A stretch of DNA of 64,000 nt from positions 1,384,501 to 1,448,500 of the forward strand of contig NZ_CP049871.1 of NCBI RefSeq assembly GCF_011302055.1. The letters are read 5' to 3'. The stretch comes from Sphingomonas sinipercae. Its GTDB lineage: Bacteria; Pseudomonadota; Alphaproteobacteria; Sphingomonadales; Sphingomonadaceae. Position numbers and translations under genes: made by a program. The notes beneath the pieces were generated by a model, which was not told the origin of the DNA, made no database searches, and worked only from the letters and a program-made list of their open reading frames with translations. Below, piece by piece: positions 39,506-48,995 of this stretch (positions are counted from its first letter, which is position 1; the number at the start of each line of letters is the position of its first letter).

Positions 39506-39946
39506 ATGAACGGACTGACCGGCGGGTGCTTGTGCGGCGCGGTTCGCTACCGACTGGCCAGCGCCCCGTTCGATGCCGGCTGGTGCCATTGCCGCACCTG
39601 CCAGCTCAACAGTGGCTCGCCAGCGATGGCCTTCGCCAGCGTCAGGATGGGAGATTGGGTCGTGAGCGCCGGCGAGGACCGGGTTGTGCGCGTGCGATCC
39701 AGCGACATTGCCCAGCGGTTGTTTTGCGCAGGCTGCGGAACGCCGCTTGCGATCGATTACGACGTGCAGCCGGAAACGTTCGATTTCAGCCTGTGCACGC
39801 TAGACGATCCGGGCGCGATCGCACCCGGATTCCACATCTTCTGGGGCAGCAGGGTCGCCTGGTTCAATCCCGGCGACGATCTGCCGAAACACGACCGCTT
39901 TCGGCCCGGCACGGTGGGCCTGAACGGAATCGAACCGCCCGGTTAG
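39506..39946 (+). CDS. GFA-family zinc protein
   Basis: 146-residue Mss4-like fold protein of the glutathione-dependent formaldehyde-activating (GFA/CENP-V) family. Zinc ligands: [10 protein letters not shown] (Cys8/Cys10 region), [13 protein letters not shown], and [11 protein letters not shown]. The name reflects one member's reported activity; function here is unknown. A perfect AAGGAGG ribosome site precedes the ATG. Convergent with trxA, overlapping by 4 bp. Confidence 0.86.
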   Translation: MNGLTGGCLCGAVRYRLASAPFDAGWCHCRTCQLNSGSPAMAFASVRMGDWVVSAGEDRVVRVRSSDIAQRLFCAGCGTPLAIDYDVQPETFDFSLCTLDDPGAIAPGFHIFWGSRVAWFNPGDDLPKHDRFRPGTVGLNGIEPPG

Positions 39947-40263
39947 ATGTTGCCTTCGACCCACTGCTGGATCTGGCTGCGCGGCGCAGCACCGACCTTC
40001 TGCGCGATTGGCTGGCCGTCCTTGAACAGAAGCATCGTCGGAATGCCGCGCACGCCATAGCGTGCCGGGGTATCCGGGTTCTCGTCAATATTGAGCTTGG
40101 CGACGGTCAGCTTTTCGCCCAGCTCATTCGAGATTTCTTCAAGCGCCGGCGCGATCATCCGGCATGGGCCGCACCATTCCGCCCAGAAATCCACCAGCAC
40201 CGGACCGGACGCACCCAGCACGTCGGAAGCGAAGCTCTGGTCGGTAACGGTCTTGCTGCTCAT
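39943..40263 (-). CDS. trxA: thioredoxin
   Basis: 106-residue thioredoxin with active-site Cys31-Cys34 in [10 protein letters not shown], the [11 protein letters not shown] cis-proline loop, and the C-terminal helix. Maintains protein thiols and feeds MsrB and peroxiredoxins. ATG at 40263 with an AGGAGA site. Downstream of addA on the same strand (54-bp gap). Confidence 0.96.
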   Translation of the reverse strand: MSSKTVTDQSFASDVLGASGPVLVDFWAEWCGPCRMIAPALEEISNELGEKLTVAKLNIDENPDTPARYGVRGIPTMLLFKDGQPIAQKVGAAPRSQIQQWVEGNI

Positions 40264-40317
40264 GAGTCGGTCTCCTGTCTGGGCTCCGCGTCCATATGGG
40301 ATGGCTTGCCGCCGCTC

Positions 40318-43300
40318 TCAAGCGCCTAGCTCGAACAACGCCCCCGTCGCGGTGTAAAGCAGCGATGCGGCGATGTGCCGGCCGGGGAATATGACCTGCA
40401 ACGCCTGGCGATAGGCTTCCATTTGCTCGCTATGCGAGCGCGGAATGAGCGTGCTGGTCTCAGGGGCGCGGCCGGTCTTGAAATCGATGACGCTGATCCG
40501 CCCCGGCTCAACCAGCAACCGGTCGACGGTGCCGGCGATTACCCGGCCGTCGGGCAAGGTGGCGACGATCGGCGCTTCGGGCAGCGATCCAGGGCCGAAC
40601 AAGGACGAGAAGCGTCCGTCTTCAAGAATCCTGAGCACCAGACCGACGATCGCCTCGCGCTCCGCTGCATCCGTCACTCCAGCGGAGCGCTCTAGCCACC
40701 GCGCGCCGGCAATTCCGCGCTGCGACGCCTCCACCGGCGGCAGGCGCTCCAGCAGGGCATGGATCAGGGTTCCGCGTTCCGCGGCGGCACGAGCCGCGGC
40801 GCTTGGCGGCGCTGAAGGCTCGCGGTCTTCGGCGAGCGCCGACGGCGCCAGCGGCCGCGGCGGACGCGCTTCCGGCGGCGCAGGCGCCTTCGCCCAAGCC
40901 GGCACTTCGGGAAGCGGCAGGTCGCGGGGCGCCGGCTTATGCCGGACCCGCCCACCCTGGACCGCACCGCGATAGCGAAGCAGCGCGCCCCACTGCGCAT
41001 CTTCATGCACCTCGGCGCCCAGCACTGCGAGTCCCCGCTCGACACGCTTGTGCCAACAGTTTTCCGCAGGGTCGCCTTTGTCGATGCCGGCAATCACCAG
41101 CCGGTCCACCGCCCGGGTCATGCCCACGTAAAGCAGCCGCCAATGCTCTTCGAGATCGAGCCTCTTGTCCTCGTCCAGCAAGGCCCCGAAGGGCTCCAGC
41201 CGCTCGTCCTTGCGTGGCCGGATCACCGGGACCCGTGCGTCGGCAATCGGCAAGGTCATCGATCTGGCGACGCCGCCGATCCGTTCCGGGTCGGCCGTCG
41301 CGTCGGCGAGCACCACCAGCGGCGCTTCCAGGCCCTTCGCGCCATGCACCGTCATCACCCGCACGGCGTTGACCGGCGCGGACGGGTCGCGCTTGATCTC
41401 GACATCCCCACGCGAGAACCAGGCGAGGAAGCGGTCGAGCGAGGGAATTTCGCCGCGTTCGAACTCCAGTGCGCTCGACAGGAGCTCATCGATCGGGTCG
41501 CGGGCAGCGAGACCGAGGCGGCCGTAGAGCTTGCGGCGTCCGTCAAGCGGTCCGGACAGGATGGTTTCTAGGAACCGGTGCGGCGTGACGTAATCGGCCA
41601 TCGCCAGGAGTGAAGCGAGCCGATCGCGCGCCGTGCCGAAATCCTCGCGTTCGCCCGACCGTGTGCGCAACGCCTGCCAAAGCGAGATTTCGCCCCGCCC
41701 AAACGCGAGCGCGCGCAGCTGCTCCTGATCCCAGCCGATCAGCGGCGACACCAGGAGGCTGGCAAGGCTGAGGTCGTCTAATGGCTGCACCGCAAAGGCC
41801 ACGGCGCTGAGCAGGTCTTTCACCGCCAATGGCTTGTGCAGGTGAAGGCGATCGATTCCAGCGACCGGCACTCGCTCGGCGAACAGGCGCGCGACGATCA
41901 GCGACGCCAGTTCCCCGCGGCTTCGGACCAGGATCATGATGTCGCCGGGGCCAAGCTCGCGCCCGGTCGAGGCCATCAGCGGCCGCTCATCCAGCCACCG
42001 CCGAACCTGCCGGGCGAGTTCGGTGGCATAGGCGCGCTCTTCCTCGTCGAGCCACCCCTCCTCGGGTTCGTCCTCCTGGGCGTCCGTCGGCGCATATGGC
42101 TTCCAAAGCTCGACGAGACCCGGCCGGTCGCTGAAGAAGGCGCGGTGACGGTTGGGCTCGTCCGGCAGGCCCATGTTGGGATAGCCAACCTCGTCGATCA
42201 CCGCGTCGACAGCGTCGAGGACCGCCTGCGAGGAGCGGAAGCTTGCGTCGATGGACAGCTCGCGAAACTCGGGCGCGACCCAGTCGTCCGTATCTTCCGC
42301 GGCCTCGCGAAGCGCCGCCGAATGATCGCGAACCCAGTCGCGGGCGCGGCGGAACTCTTCGGGATCGGTCCCTTGGAAGCGGAAGATCGCCTGCTTGAAG
42401 TCGCCGACCATGAAAATGGTCCGGTGCCGCTCTCCAGCCGCCCCGGCGCCGGCGAAAAATTCCTCCGCCAGCGCCTGCACGATCTGCCACTGCGCCGCGT
42501 TGGTGTCCTGGCTTTCATCGACCAGGATATGATCGGTGCGGCGGTCGAGCTTGTAGCGGACCCACTCGCCCATACCGGGCGTGGCGAGGAGCCGGCGAGT
42601 CCAGGCGATGAGGTCGTTAAAGTCCGCGACCCCTGCCCGCCGCTTGGCGTCAGAATAAGCCTTTGCAAACGCTTGCCCAGCGCGCAGCCCGGCTGCCATC
42701 TCCGCGGCCAGGCGAGCGCCGCGCTGGATGGTCAGCAGCTCGCCGATCGCGCGCGCTAGCCGCTCGGCATGCGCATCATAATCGGGGTCCGCATTGCGCT
42801 GCCCCGCGCTCACCTTGCGCAGGTCGCCGCTGCCGGTGAAGACGATCAGCGCCAGGTCCGGCAGCGCCCCCGCGCGGTCTGCGGGCGCAAGCGCGAGCCA
42901 ACGTTCGATCGATTGCACCAACTTTTCGCCGGTCGCCGCACCCCACGCCCGGTTGGCATCGGCAATCGCCCGCAGCAGGTCGCAATCGAAACGGTCGTCC
43001 GCACAGCTCGCGGCAAGCATGTCTTCGACCGACTCATCGGGCAGGTCCATCACGCGCCGAAGCGCAGGCTCGATCTCGCTCGCGCCGCCCAGTCGCACCA
43101 TCGCGTCCGCCGCGTGCGCGCATTGCATTAGGTAGCGCGTTGCACCGTCCTCGCCCAAGCGCAGGCTCAGGCACTGGACGTCTTCGATCAACTGGTCGCG
43201 GCCAGCCGCTTCCGCATCGGCAAGCAAGTCGGCAAGCGTCGAGCGCGCAAGTTCCTGCTCGGCGCGCCCCTCGATCGGCTGAAAACCGGGCGTGATCCCC

Positions 43301-43722
43301 GCTTCGGCCGGAAAGGATGCCAGCAAGGCCTGCGCGAAACTGTGGATCGTCTGGATGCGCAGCCCGCCCGGTGCATCAAGCACCTTGGCGAACAGCCGGC
43401 GTGCGCGCTCCAGATATCGCGGGTCGGTCGATTCACCGAGCGCGAACAGGTCTTTCTTCAGCGCCTTGTCCGGTAGCCGCACCCAGGCGGCCAGCTGGCT
43501 GCCGATCCGGTTCGCCATTTCGGTCGCACCGGCCTTGGTGAAAGTCAGGCACAGGATATGTTCGGGATCGACCCCGCTCAGGAGCAGGCGGAGGACGCGC
43601 GCCGTCAGCACTTGTGTCTTGCCGGTGCCGGCGGAAGCCGAGAGTGAGGCGTGGGCACGCGGATCGGCGGCCGCGGCTTGTGCGCCCGCCAGTTGCGGAA
43701 GCGGCTTGAAGCGATTGCTCAT
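40318..43722 (-). CDS. addA: double-strand break repair helicase AddA
   Basis: 1134-residue UvrD-type helicase-nuclease of the AddAB (RecBCD-equivalent) complex. Walker A SASAGTGKTQVLTARVLRLL, LVDESQDTNAAQWQIVQAL, the later MTVHGAKGLEAPLVVLADA and LLYVGMTRAVDRLVIAG helicase motifs, and a C-terminal RecB-type nuclease with VIDFKTGRAPE. ATG at 43722 chosen (TTG four codons upstream is possible). Normally operates with AddB, whose reading frame is broken in this sequence. Confidence 0.95.
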   Translation of the reverse strand: MSNRFKPLPQLAGAQAAAADPRAHASLSASAGTGKTQVLTARVLRLLLSGVDPEHILCLTFTKAGATEMANRIGSQLAAWVRLPDKALKKDLFALGESTDPRYLERARRLFAKVLDAPGGLRIQTIHSFAQALLASFPAEAGITPGFQPIEGRAEQELARSTLADLLADAEAAGRDQLIEDVQCLSLRLGEDGATRYLMQCAHAADAMVRLGGASEIEPALRRVMDLPDESVEDMLAASCADDRFDCDLLRAIADANRAWGAATGEKLVQSIERWLALAPADRAGALPDLALIVFTGSGDLRKVSAGQRNADPDYDAHAERLARAIGELLTIQRGARLAAEMAAGLRAGQAFAKAYSDAKRRAGVADFNDLIAWTRRLLATPGMGEWVRYKLDRRTDHILVDESQDTNAAQWQIVQALAEEFFAGAGAAGERHRTIFMVGDFKQAIFRFQGTDPEEFRRARDWVRDHSAALREAAEDTDDWVAPEFRELSIDASFRSSQAVLDAVDAVIDEVGYPNMGLPDEPNRHRAFFSDRPGLVELWKPYAPTDAQEDEPEEGWLDEEERAYATELARQVRRWLDERPLMASTGRELGPGDIMILVRSRGELASLIVARLFAERVPVAGIDRLHLHKPLAVKDLLSAVAFAVQPLDDLSLASLLVSPLIGWDQEQLRALAFGRGEISLWQALRTRSGEREDFGTARDRLASLLAMADYVTPHRFLETILSGPLDGRRKLYGRLGLAARDPIDELLSSALEFERGEIPSLDRFLAWFSRGDVEIKRDPSAPVNAVRVMTVHGAKGLEAPLVVLADATADPERIGGVARSMTLPIADARVPVIRPRKDERLEPFGALLDEDKRLDLEEHWRLLYVGMTRAVDRLVIAGIDKGDPAENCWHKRVERGLAVLGAEVHEDAQWGALLRYRGAVQGGRVRHKPAPRDLPLPEVPAWAKAPAPPEARPPRPLAPSALAEDREPSAPPSAAARAAAERGTLIHALLERLPPVEASQRGIAGARWLERSAGVTDAAEREAIVGLVLRILEDGRFSSLFGPGSLPEAPIVATLPDGRVIAGTVDRLLVEPGRISVIDFKTGRAPETSTLIPRSHSEQMEAYRQALQVIFPGRHIAASLLYTATGALFELGA

Positions 43723-43763
43723 TCGACTTTCCAAGCCGTCGCGGAGCCCATAGAATCGGCGCT

Positions 43764-43904
43764 ATGAGCGAAGACAGCAACAAGCCCGGCGAAGAGCGCC
43801 GCCAGAAACTCGTCAAGGCCGGGGTCGCCGTCGGCATCGGCTCCGCCGCGATCGTGGCGGCGTTGCTCTACGCCTCCAAGGTGAAGAAGAAGCCGCGCCG
43901 CTAG
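43764..43904 (+). CDS. 46-residue single-helix membrane protein
   Basis: A short frame on the plus strand between addA and addB (both minus). The product has a charged start (SEDSNKPGEERRQKL), one hydrophobic helix (about residues 18-37, VKAGVAVGIGSAAIVAALLYA) and a very basic tail (KVKKKPRR). This positive-inside pattern is typical of real small membrane proteins. The ATG at 43764 has no strong ribosome site. The stop is 2 bp before the addB 3' end. Function unknown; it interrupts the usual addB-addA adjacency. Confidence 0.6.
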   Translation: MSEDSNKPGEERRQKLVKAGVAVGIGSAAIVAALLYASKVKKKPRR

Positions 43905-43906
43905 CG

Positions 43907-46830
43907 TCATGAGCGGCCGTACCATTCTTCGAGCCGCATCAGCTGGTCGTAGTCGCCGTAAGGCGCAAATGCGGGATTGAGCTTGGCGACGAACGGCTTC
44001 TCGCCGGTCAAGTAATCGCCCGCGGTTGCGGTGAAGCTGCGCAATGCCCGTTCGAGGAATGCGTCGGCGCCTTCCTTTGCATCCGGGCGGACGCACCTGC
44101 CGAACTTGTCGCCATATTTGGTGAGCGACCAATATTCATGGGCGTCCGGCGCGCCGGCGATCTCCTTGAAGCCACCGCCCTGCGCAATCAGGCCGAGGAG
44201 GCCCAGTTGCAGGGCAAATCCTCCCTCGATGGCTTTGGGAGCGGGCGGCTTCCCGGTCTTGTAATCGACGATCGCGATCCCGCCATTGCTGAGCCGGTCG
44301 ATCCGATCGGCCGTCCCATAAACCGTCACCCCCGCAATCGTTGCTTCGCCGCGCTTTTCCGCTGCGAGCGGCAACCGGCCTTCGGCCTGGTTCGCCCGCT
44401 CCAGGCCCTCGACCCAGCGGATCGCCTCCATCAGCCGGGGCTGCCACAGCGCGCGAAGCATGGGGTGGATCGCCTGGTCGGCAAGCAACGCCCGTGCCCG
44501 CGCCAGCAGCCGGTCGGGATCGCACCGATCCTGGGCGAGCCACTGTTCGAGCACGGCATGCACCGCTGTACCCTTCCACGCCGCGCTATGATCGGCATCG
44601 ACGGGGTCGAGGCTGCTGAGTTTCAGCATTTCCCGTGCGTAAAAAGCGAATGGATCGGCCTTCAGCCGGTCGACCGAAGTGACGCTGATCTTCTTCGGCC
44701 GATCGGCCACCGGCGGGCACGGCTGCGGGCGATCGACCGGCCGCGGCATCCCCATATCGTCCACGGCGACGGCCAAGCGCTCCAGCCGGATGTCGTGCGG
44801 CAGGCCGCCGGTCATTGCCTTCAGCCGAAGCCAGAAGCGGGAAGCGACCGTTGGCGAGCGTCCGTCCCGCCTGGCGCGCGTGATCAGCACCTCCGGCGCG
44901 CCAAGCGCGCTGGCGAAGTCATGCGCCGACAGGCCGATGCGATATTCAAGGCCGGGAAGCCCAAGGTTGGCGCGAATCTTGGGCGCCAGCCAGGGATCGG
45001 GGGCGGGCGCGGCGGGCCAGACCCCCTCGTTGAGCCCGCCCAGGATCATCAGGTCGGCCTGCTGCAGCCGCGCTTCGAGCAAGCCCCAAATAAAGACCCG
45101 GGGATGACCGCCATATGGCGGGCGGACCCGCTGCGCCTCCAGCAACTGGCGAAGGATCGCGAGGCCGTCTTCGGGCGTCACTGCAAGCCGCTGCGCTTCC
45201 TCGAGGCCCTGCAAGTCCGCGAGCAGCTCGGCTGCAATCCGGCCGTTCTGGCCGCGCCAGGCATTATCCCCGGCCAATGCCTCGGCGGCTTGGGCCACGC
45301 GGGTCGCGAATTGCGCGAGGCTGAGCGCGGCCGGCGCTTCATCCAGCAAAGCCAGCGTTGGCCGCAGCCCCTCCCAGGCAGCAAGGCAGCCGCGACAGCC
45401 GCGCTGGCGTTGGTGCTCGCGTTCCTGGAAATGACGCGTCAGGCCCTCGATCCCCGGCGCCGGCCGTGGGCCGCGCAGCGCAAGGTCGAGCAAGCGCACC
45501 TGTTCGAGCCAGGCGAGGCGCGCTTCGTCGACGCCGCCCACCAGCGGATGCTTGAGCACCGTCAGCAGCGGCACTGGCGCCAGGGATTCGGCCATCGCCG
45601 CCGCGACCGCCAGGAGAAGCGTCCCCGCGGGCAGCTCCGCAAGCGCGCGGCCGGCGCTGTCGTCTGCTTCCACCCCCAACGCGCCAACAAGGCGGAAACC
45701 CGCCGCGCCAGGACTCGGTCGGGGGTCACAAAGGCAATGGTCTTCCCCGGGACTTCCAGGGCCTGGCGGATCCCCAGCGATATTGCCTGCGCCTCTGCAG
45801 CCGGGTCGGACAACTCGGCAACGCGAATTCCCGACAAGCGGCGATCCGCAGGCTTCAGGGCGTTCCACTTGTGCGAGAAATCAGCGGCTGCCATCGCATT
45901 GGCAACGGCCCGGCCACGGGCCGGCGGCGACGATGCGCGCCCTGCCCTTGGCCACAATCGAACTTCCGCGCGATTGATGCCGAGCCGCCCGAGCAGCAAT
46001 TTCAGGTGAAACTGCGGGTGGGTCTCCTCCCCCCGTCCAGTTTCGTCGGGCCCGAGGGCGTCCCACTCGGCATCGGGCACGCTCGAAGGCAGACTCAGGC
46101 CGGGCAGCACGACCAGCCCGCCCGGCATATAGGCAACGGTCCTGACAAGCTCGGCGACAGCCGGCGCCGCGGTCGTGACACCCGCGGCTACGGTGAACCC
46201 GGTGGGCGGCTCTCGCGACCATCGCTTCGCCAGGCGGTGGAGCAGCAGGTTGCGGCGCTCGGCAAGGTCAATGGCGCCGAGGTCGCCAAGTCGCTCGGGC
46301 CACTGCTTGACGATTGCGCGCAGGCGGTCGAGCGAGACCTGCCAATGCCGGGCTAGATCCTCGACGACAGCATCCTTGAGCCGCGCCGGTTCGACCTCTT
46401 CGATCAGCAGCGCATCCAGGGTTCGCCCGAGGTCGCTCGCCATCCGCAGCGCCTCGGCCGCGCCCTCATTCTCGCCGCGGACGAGTTCAGCCAGCGCCAG
46501 CAGGCGAGCGAGCGGTTCGACGGCCGGCGGCGGCTGGTCTTCCGTGTCCGCCAGGTCGAGCGCTCCACCGACCCTCTCCTCCAGCTCCGGATCGCCGATT
46601 GGGATCAGCCTGGGCAGCACCAGGCCCCCACCGCTGGCGCGAACGAAGGCGTCGGTGATGCTTCGCACCGCCCGATTGTTCGGTAGCAATATCCGGCCCG
46701 CAGCGAGCGTCGTCGGCTCGGTGCCGAAGCGCGCAAGAAGCCCGGCGACGAGCGCATCGGCAAACGATCGGTGCGACGGGATAGTGAAAACCGCAGGCTG
46801 CCTGGCCGGCGCCTCCGTAGCCTCAGGCAT
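43907..46830 (-). pseudogene. addB: addB, double-strand break repair protein AddB, frameshifted
   Basis: Two overlapping minus-strand frames together give one AddB of about 974 residues. The first covers 46830 to about 45677 (starting MPEATEAPARQPAVF, through SALLARWG); the second continues from VEADDSAGRALAEL to the C-terminal nuclease (VDYKTGKPPAPKAIEG). The switch is at a run of five G on the coding strand (45673-45677 here as C); six G would restore one frame. AddB provides the second nuclease and structural partner of AddA. It may be a pseudogene, a homopolymer error or, less likely, a slippage site. The 5' end overlaps murU by 8 nt. Confidence 0.9.
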
Positions 46831-47584
46831 AGTTGAGGACGTGCTCGGTCGCCTTGATCGCCGGCGGAGTCCCAACGTCGAACCACAATCCCTGATGGAC
46901 GGCGCCGAAGCAGCGGCCCTGTTCGATCGCTCGGTCCCACAAGATGTTGGTTGAAAAGGCGCCCGTCGGCGCGCCTTCCAGCAGCCGCTTCGAAAGCATC
47001 TGGATGCCGGTGTAGACGAACGGCGCGACGCGGTTGCGCTCACGGCGACGAAGGCGGCCGCTTCGATCCATATGAAAGTCGCCGAGGCCGCGATGGTTTT
47101 GCGCACGCGCGTGCGGCACCAGCAGCAGCAAGGCGTCCATCCGGCTGTCGTCCCAGTGCGATGCGAGCAGCCGAAGCGTATCCGCCGGCCCGTCGATCCA
47201 CAGGTTGTCACTATTGACGCACAGGAACGGGTCCGCGTCGATGAGCGGCTCGGCGTGGACCAGGCCGCCGCCGGTTTCCAGGAGCAGCGACCGTTCGTCG
47301 GAAATGGCAATGTCCAAGCCGAAGTCGCGGGCGGCGAGATGCGCTTCTACGGCGTCAGCCAGGTAGTGGACATTGACGACGGCCCGGCGGACCCCCGCAC
47401 CCTGCAATCGAACGAGCACATGGTCGAGCAGCGGCTTTCCGGCGACTTCGACCAGCGGCTTGGGCCGGGTCGCGGTCAGCGGCCGCATCCGCTTGCCGAG
47501 CCCCGCCGCCATGACCATCGCGGTCGCCGGCACTTCGGCGGCGATCTCGGCCTTTAGCCGCAAGGCCTGGCGAGCGCTGCTCAC
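46823..47584 (-). CDS. murU: MurU-like nucleotidyltransferase (N-acetylmuramate-1-phosphate uridylyltransferase)
   Basis: 253-residue sugar-phosphate nucleotidyltransferase. Signature MVMAAGLGKRMRPLTATRPKPL after a ~22-residue leader, then LETGGGLVHA, CVNSDNLWID and FDVGTPPAI. MurU makes UDP-MurNAc from MurNAc-1-phosphate in peptidoglycan recycling, bypassing MurA and fosfomycin. Immediate neighbour amgK supplies the substrate, which supports this role. GTG at 47584 overlaps the amgK stop (GTGA). Confidence 0.9.
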   Translation of the reverse strand: MSSARQALRLKAEIAAEVPATAMVMAAGLGKRMRPLTATRPKPLVEVAGKPLLDHVLVRLQGAGVRRAVVNVHYLADAVEAHLAARDFGLDIAISDERSLLLETGGGLVHAEPLIDADPFLCVNSDNLWIDGPADTLRLLASHWDDSRMDALLLLVPHARAQNHRGLGDFHMDRSGRLRRRERNRVAPFVYTGIQMLSKRLLEGAPTGAFSTNILWDRAIEQGRCFGAVHQGLWFDVGTPPAIKATEHVLNYA

Positions 47585-48567
47585 GTTGTCGCCAGCCAGG
47601 GCGCGGCGCGGTGTTCCGGCGCAATATTCTGATCGAACCACCGGCGCACCGGCTCCAGGCCGGGCTGCGCCAAGTCACGCTCGAGCAGGCCCCACATTCG
47701 CGGCTGGAACGCTTGATAATGCGGCTTGCCGTCCCGCTTCCACAACCTGGTGAAAACGCCGAGGATTCGCGTGTTGCGCTGGGCCGCCAGCGCCCAATAA
47801 GCGCGCTCAAGGGCCTCGCCACTTCCAGTGGCCGCGACGTACCGGGCAATCATCTTTGCTTCGATCTCAGGCGCAACGTCGCGCCTTGCGTCTTCGAGGA
47901 CGGACGCAAGGTCGTAGGCTGGGTGCCCGGCAACGGCGTCCTGGAAATCGAGGAGCCCGAAGTGGCGCACCCCGGCGCGATCCCCGACCAGCATGACGTT
48001 TTCCGCGTGATAGTCGCGAAGCACCGTGACCGGGCCTAGGCCGTCCTTCGACACCGGCGAAAGCACATCCTCCCACGCCGACCGATAGGCTTCGGCATCG
48101 ACATCGATGCCCAGCGCCGGGCAGTACCACTCGGTGAACAACCCCAGCTCTTCGACCCATTGGTCGAGACCGTGCGGGCGCAATCCGTCCATCGGCGTGT
48201 GGCGGTGGAGGTGGACCAGGACATCGGTCGCCAAGGCGTAGAGTTCTTCTTCCCTTTCGGGATGCTGGTCGAGCGTCTCGCGCAGTCGTCCGCTGCCGAG
48301 GTCGGCGAGCAGCAAAAGGCCACCCTCGACGTCACTTGCCAGGATGTCGGGCGGGCTGAGACCGGCGCTCGCGAGCCACTGCGCAACCGCGACGAACGGA
48401 CGCACGTCCTCTTGCGGTGGCGGCGCGTCCATCAGGACGGCGCTGCGATCGCCATCGACGACGCGGAAATACCTTCGAAACGATGCGTCGCCGGCAAGGG
48501 GCTCGATGATCGCTGCACCCCACCCATGGCGGGCAAGGAAACCGTGAGCGTGTTCGGGCGGATTCAT
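47581..48567 (-). CDS. amgK: AmgK-like anomeric MurNAc/GlcNAc kinase
   Basis: 328-residue aminoglycoside-phosphotransferase-fold kinase. Seen: GDASFRRYFRV, then the catalytic loop VLRDYHAENVML and the metal-binding LLDFQDAVAGHPAYDLASVL. AmgK phosphorylates MurNAc at C1 for MurU. Start ATG at 48567 overlaps the tsaE stop (ATGA). The frame is open upstream but inside tsaE. Confidence 0.9.
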   Translation of the reverse strand: MNPPEHAHGFLARHGWGAAIIEPLAGDASFRRYFRVVDGDRSAVLMDAPPPQEDVRPFVAVAQWLASAGLSPPDILASDVEGGLLLLADLGSGRLRETLDQHPEREEELYALATDVLVHLHRHTPMDGLRPHGLDQWVEELGLFTEWYCPALGIDVDAEAYRSAWEDVLSPVSKDGLGPVTVLRDYHAENVMLVGDRAGVRHFGLLDFQDAVAGHPAYDLASVLEDARRDVAPEIEAKMIARYVAATGSGEALERAYWALAAQRNTRILGVFTRLWKRDGKPHYQAFQPRMWGLLERDLAQPGLEPVRRWFDQNIAPEHRAAPWLATT

Positions 48568-48995
48568 TGTGGCGGCCACCGGCCCTGCCATGACGGCGGC
48601 ACCTTGGCTGTCAAGCGGCGAGCGCCGGCCTCGGCGAATTCTAGCGACAAGCGGAGTGCCTGGGGCCAGGAAGCCGCGCCGGCGCGCTCCGGCCACTCGA
48701 CAATCAGCGCCGTGTCCCGAACGTCGAGCCCAAGCTCCTCCAGTTCGCTCGGATCTTCCAGACGGTACAGGTCGACATGCCAGACTGGCGGCTTGAGATC
48801 GTCATACGGCTGGACGAGGGCGAAGGTCGGGCTGGGCATGTCGCCCTTGTGGCCAAGGCCCGAAAGAATACCGCGCGCAAGCGTCGTCTTGCCAACGCCG
48901 AGCGGGCCGGAAAGCGTGATCACGTCGCCGGCGCGCAGGGCCTTCGCCAGGTCCGAGCCCAAGGAAGAGGCGGCCGCTTCGTCCTTGATGATCAT
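48564..48995 (-). CDS. tsaE: tRNA threonylcarbamoyladenosine biosynthesis ATPase TsaE
   Basis: 143-residue P-loop protein: LSGPLGVGKTTLARGIL near residue 34, SPTFALVQPY and HVDLYRLEDPSELEELGL. It works with TsaB/TsaD in making t6A37 of tRNAs. ATG at 48995 overlaps the divL-like stop (ATGA), and amgK overlaps its own stop, so it is translated within the run. Confidence 0.94.
   Translation of the reverse strand: MIIKDEAAASSLGSDLAKALRAGDVITLSGPLGVGKTTLARGILSGLGHKGDMPSPTFALVQPYDDLKPPVWHVDLYRLEDPSELEELGLDVRDTALIVEWPERAGAASWPQALRLSLEFAEAGARRLTAKVPPSWQGRWPPQ

Noticed and set aside
45673..45677. programmed ribosomal frameshift in addB
   Set aside because: A short G5 run without an obvious slippery heptamer or stimulatory structure is weak evidence; indel or error is simpler.
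44138..46009. 623-codon plus-strand open frame opposite addB
   Set aside because: Shadow frame; the addB frames on the minus strand contain the recognisable helicase/nuclease motifs.
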